This document shows positions 6,404 to 7,693 of a DNA stretch of 7,693 nt, piece after piece; the first letter of the stretch is position 1, and every line of letters starts with the position of its first letter. Location of the stretch: positions 1-7,693 of the forward strand of contig JAKACS010000138.1 in assembly GCA_021821235.1 (NCBI GenBank), read 5' to 3'. Source of the DNA: Bacillota bacterium (GTDB taxonomy: Bacteria; Bacillota; Bacilli; Bacillales_B; DSM-18226). The notes beneath the pieces are model-generated. The model made no database searches. It had not been told where the DNA came from and saw only the letters and a list, made by a program, of their open reading frames with translations. Made by a program: the position numbers and the translations under genes.

Positions 6404-7233
6404 AAATTGTAAAGAAAACGCTATTTTATGTACTGGCTTCTGCAATCGCTCTGCAATTTCTGATTCCGCTAGTATGGATGGTTCTTTCTTCATTTAAAAT
6501 CGATGAAACCATCTATAAGGATATAGGCAGCATTTATGCCGTGTTCCCGCGATTTTCGGATCTGTCTTTGAAATCTTATAAGGAATTATTAGGGTTATAC
6601 AATATTTTTAAAAATCTTGGAAACAGTTTACTATATGCATCCCTCACTGTTGTCTTCGGGTTAACGATCAATTCGCTGGCAGGATATGCATTGGCTAGAT
6701 TTAAGTTCCCATTTAAAGACGGCATTCTTATATTTATAATCGCGTTGATGATTGTCCCAATTGAAGCCACTATTCTCCCTTTGTACTTAGTGGTAAACGA
6801 AATGGGCTTAATCAATACTGTTGTTGGTTACCTACTTCCGTTTATAGTGAATGTAATGAATATTTTCTTGTTTAGACAGCATTTCCTTTCCTTCCCCGGC
6901 GAACTAATTGAATCGGGAAAAATTGATGGGTTAAGTGAACTTGGCTGTTTCTTCCGAATCGTAATACCATCAAGCCTCAATATGTATGTCACAGTTGGAA
7001 TATTGACCTTCTTGTCCTCATGGAATGACTTCTTATGGCCGGTTATGGCATTATCAGATTCGAACCTGATGCCAATCCAAGTGGCACTGAACGCAATCTT
7101 CAGTGATAAATATAGTATTTTCACAAGCCATATTATGGCAGCATTAACTATTGTAACCATCCCAATTGTTATATTATATATTTTCTTCCAAAAATACATT
7201 GTCGAAGGTTCGATGCAAAGTGGAATTAAATAA
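6400..7233 (+). CDS. ABC sugar transporter permease (MalG-like)
   Basis: A 277-residue partner permease, normal length for the MalG/MsmG group. It has an N-terminal membrane segment (about 8-30), then five more between about 73 and 265. Family landmarks are NSLAGYALARFKFP (91-104), MIVPIEATILPLY (117-129) and SSWNDFLWPV (206-215). The EAA loop reads ESGKIDGLSELGCFFRIVIP from residue 171: the two alanines are replaced by Ser and Gly, while the IDG core is kept. The start is GTG at 6400 in the overlap GTGA with the upstream stop, with GAGGAGGAGG upstream. A downstream ATG is not needed. It is followed after 12 bases by the GH32 gene. Confidence 0.93.
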   Translation: MKIVKKTLFYVLASAIALQFLIPLVWMVLSSFKIDETIYKDIGSIYAVFPRFSDLSLKSYKELLGLYNIFKNLGNSLLYASLTVVFGLTINSLAGYALARFKFPFKDGILIFIIALMIVPIEATILPLYLVVNEMGLINTVVGYLLPFIVNVMNIFLFRQHFLSFPGELIESGKIDGLSELGCFFRIVIPSSLNMYVTVGILTFLSSWNDFLWPVMALSDSNLMPIQVALNAIFSDKYSIFTSHIMAALTIVTIPIVILYIFFQKYIVEGSMQSGIK

Positions 7234-7245
7234 GAGAGGTGTATA

Positions 7246-7693
7246 ATGAATCGATTACAGCGTGCTAACGAGTATATAAAGCAAAATAAAGATAAAGTCA
7301 CAAGCAGACCCTATTACCACTTCTCACCGGAAATAGGCTGGATGAATGATCCAAACGGCTTCATTTTTTATAAAGGCGAATATCACTTATTCTATCAATA
7401 TAATCCGTATGATGTCGTCTGGAGTGAAATCCATTGGGGGCATGCTAAAACGAAAGATTTTGTGAAGTGGGAATACCTTCCTGTCGCGTTGGCGAACGAT
7501 AAAGCCTATGATACACATGGATGTTTTTCTGGAAGTTCGATTGAAAAAGATGAGAAATTATATCTTATCTACACTGGCCATATTGACCCGAACATTGGAT
7601 TTGATCGCGATGAGTCGGAAATTACTCAGCGCCAATGCATTGCCTATTCCGAAGATGGGGTACATTTTGAAAAATATCCATTAAATCCAGTTA
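7246..7693 (+). CDS. GH32 beta-fructosidase (sucrose / fructo-oligosaccharide hydrolase), N-terminal part
   Basis: The first 149 residues of a glycoside hydrolase family 32 enzyme, cut by the window end. The hallmark WMNDPNG lies at 32-38 with the nucleophile Asp35. Further family motifs are FYQYNP, HWGHAKTKDFVKWEYLPVAL and FSGSS. The RDP and EC motifs with the other catalytic residues would lie beyond the edge. There is no signal peptide, so the enzyme should act in the cytoplasm on imported sugar and release fructose from sucrose, sucrose-6-phosphate or short fructans. As the partner genes form an ABC importer, which does not phosphorylate its substrate, an unphosphorylated substrate is more likely. 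ATG at 7246 has AGAGGT five bases upstream and is 12 bases after the permease stop, clearly the same operon. Confidence 0.93.
   Translation, partial: MNRLQRANEYIKQNKDKVTSRPYYHFSPEIGWMNDPNGFIFYKGEYHLFYQYNPYDVVWSEIHWGHAKTKDFVKWEYLPVALANDKAYDTHGCFSGSSIEKDEKLYLIYTGHIDPNIGFDRDESEITQRQCIAYSEDGVHFEKYPLNPV

Noticed and set aside
1..7693. CRISPR array, tRNA or rRNA gene, transposase, phage or toxin-antitoxin genes
   Set aside because: I looked for regular repeats, tRNA-like cloverleafs and such protein motifs on both strands and saw none.

Overview
The window reads as chromosomal DNA of a low-to-moderate GC Gram-positive, most likely a Bacillaceae member. The grounds are strong AGGAGG-type ribosome binding sites, sigma-A-like promoters, a Bacillus-type catabolite (cre) site, a lipobox lipoprotein, and an alcohol dehydrogenase close in sequence to what I remember of Bacillus subtilis AdhA. 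The genus cannot be fixed from this piece.

Left part (1-2750). The 3' end of a TetR/AcrR-type regulator enters on the + strand and stops at a bidirectional terminator. Everything else here is on the - strand. There is a short-chain dehydrogenase remnant with only the NAD(P)-binding N-terminus, an intact zinc alcohol dehydrogenase (adhA-like) with its own promoter, a roughly 600-bp gene-poor stretch, and the C-terminal half of a DUF817 membrane protein. Two clear gene remnants plus one possible coding scrap suggest that this zone is decaying or rearranged.

Right part (2806-7693). This is a compact sugar-uptake locus. A LacI-family regulator (- strand) faces an operon (+ strand) encoding a lipoprotein sugar-binding protein, two CUT1-type permeases, and the first 149 residues of a cytoplasmic GH32 beta-fructosidase, cut by the window edge. 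The 220-bp divergent region holds, in order, an operator in the regulator's leader, the regulator promoter, a cre-like site, the operon promoter and a second operator at the operon's transcription start. The two operators share a perfect 16-bp palindrome with a central CG, the usual form for LacI-family sites. A strong hairpin between the binding-protein and permease genes probably sets their relative expression.

Inferred function: the ABC importer takes up sucrose or short fructo-oligosaccharides without phosphorylation. The intracellular GH32 enzyme hydrolyses them, the LacI protein represses the operon until a sugar ligand binds, and CcpA adds catabolite control. No ATPase gene is seen; it may lie downstream or be a shared MsmX-type protein. 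I found no clearly novel system. The most useful leads are the operator pair, the intercistronic hairpin, the inverted repeat above the adhA-like promoter and the truncated genes.
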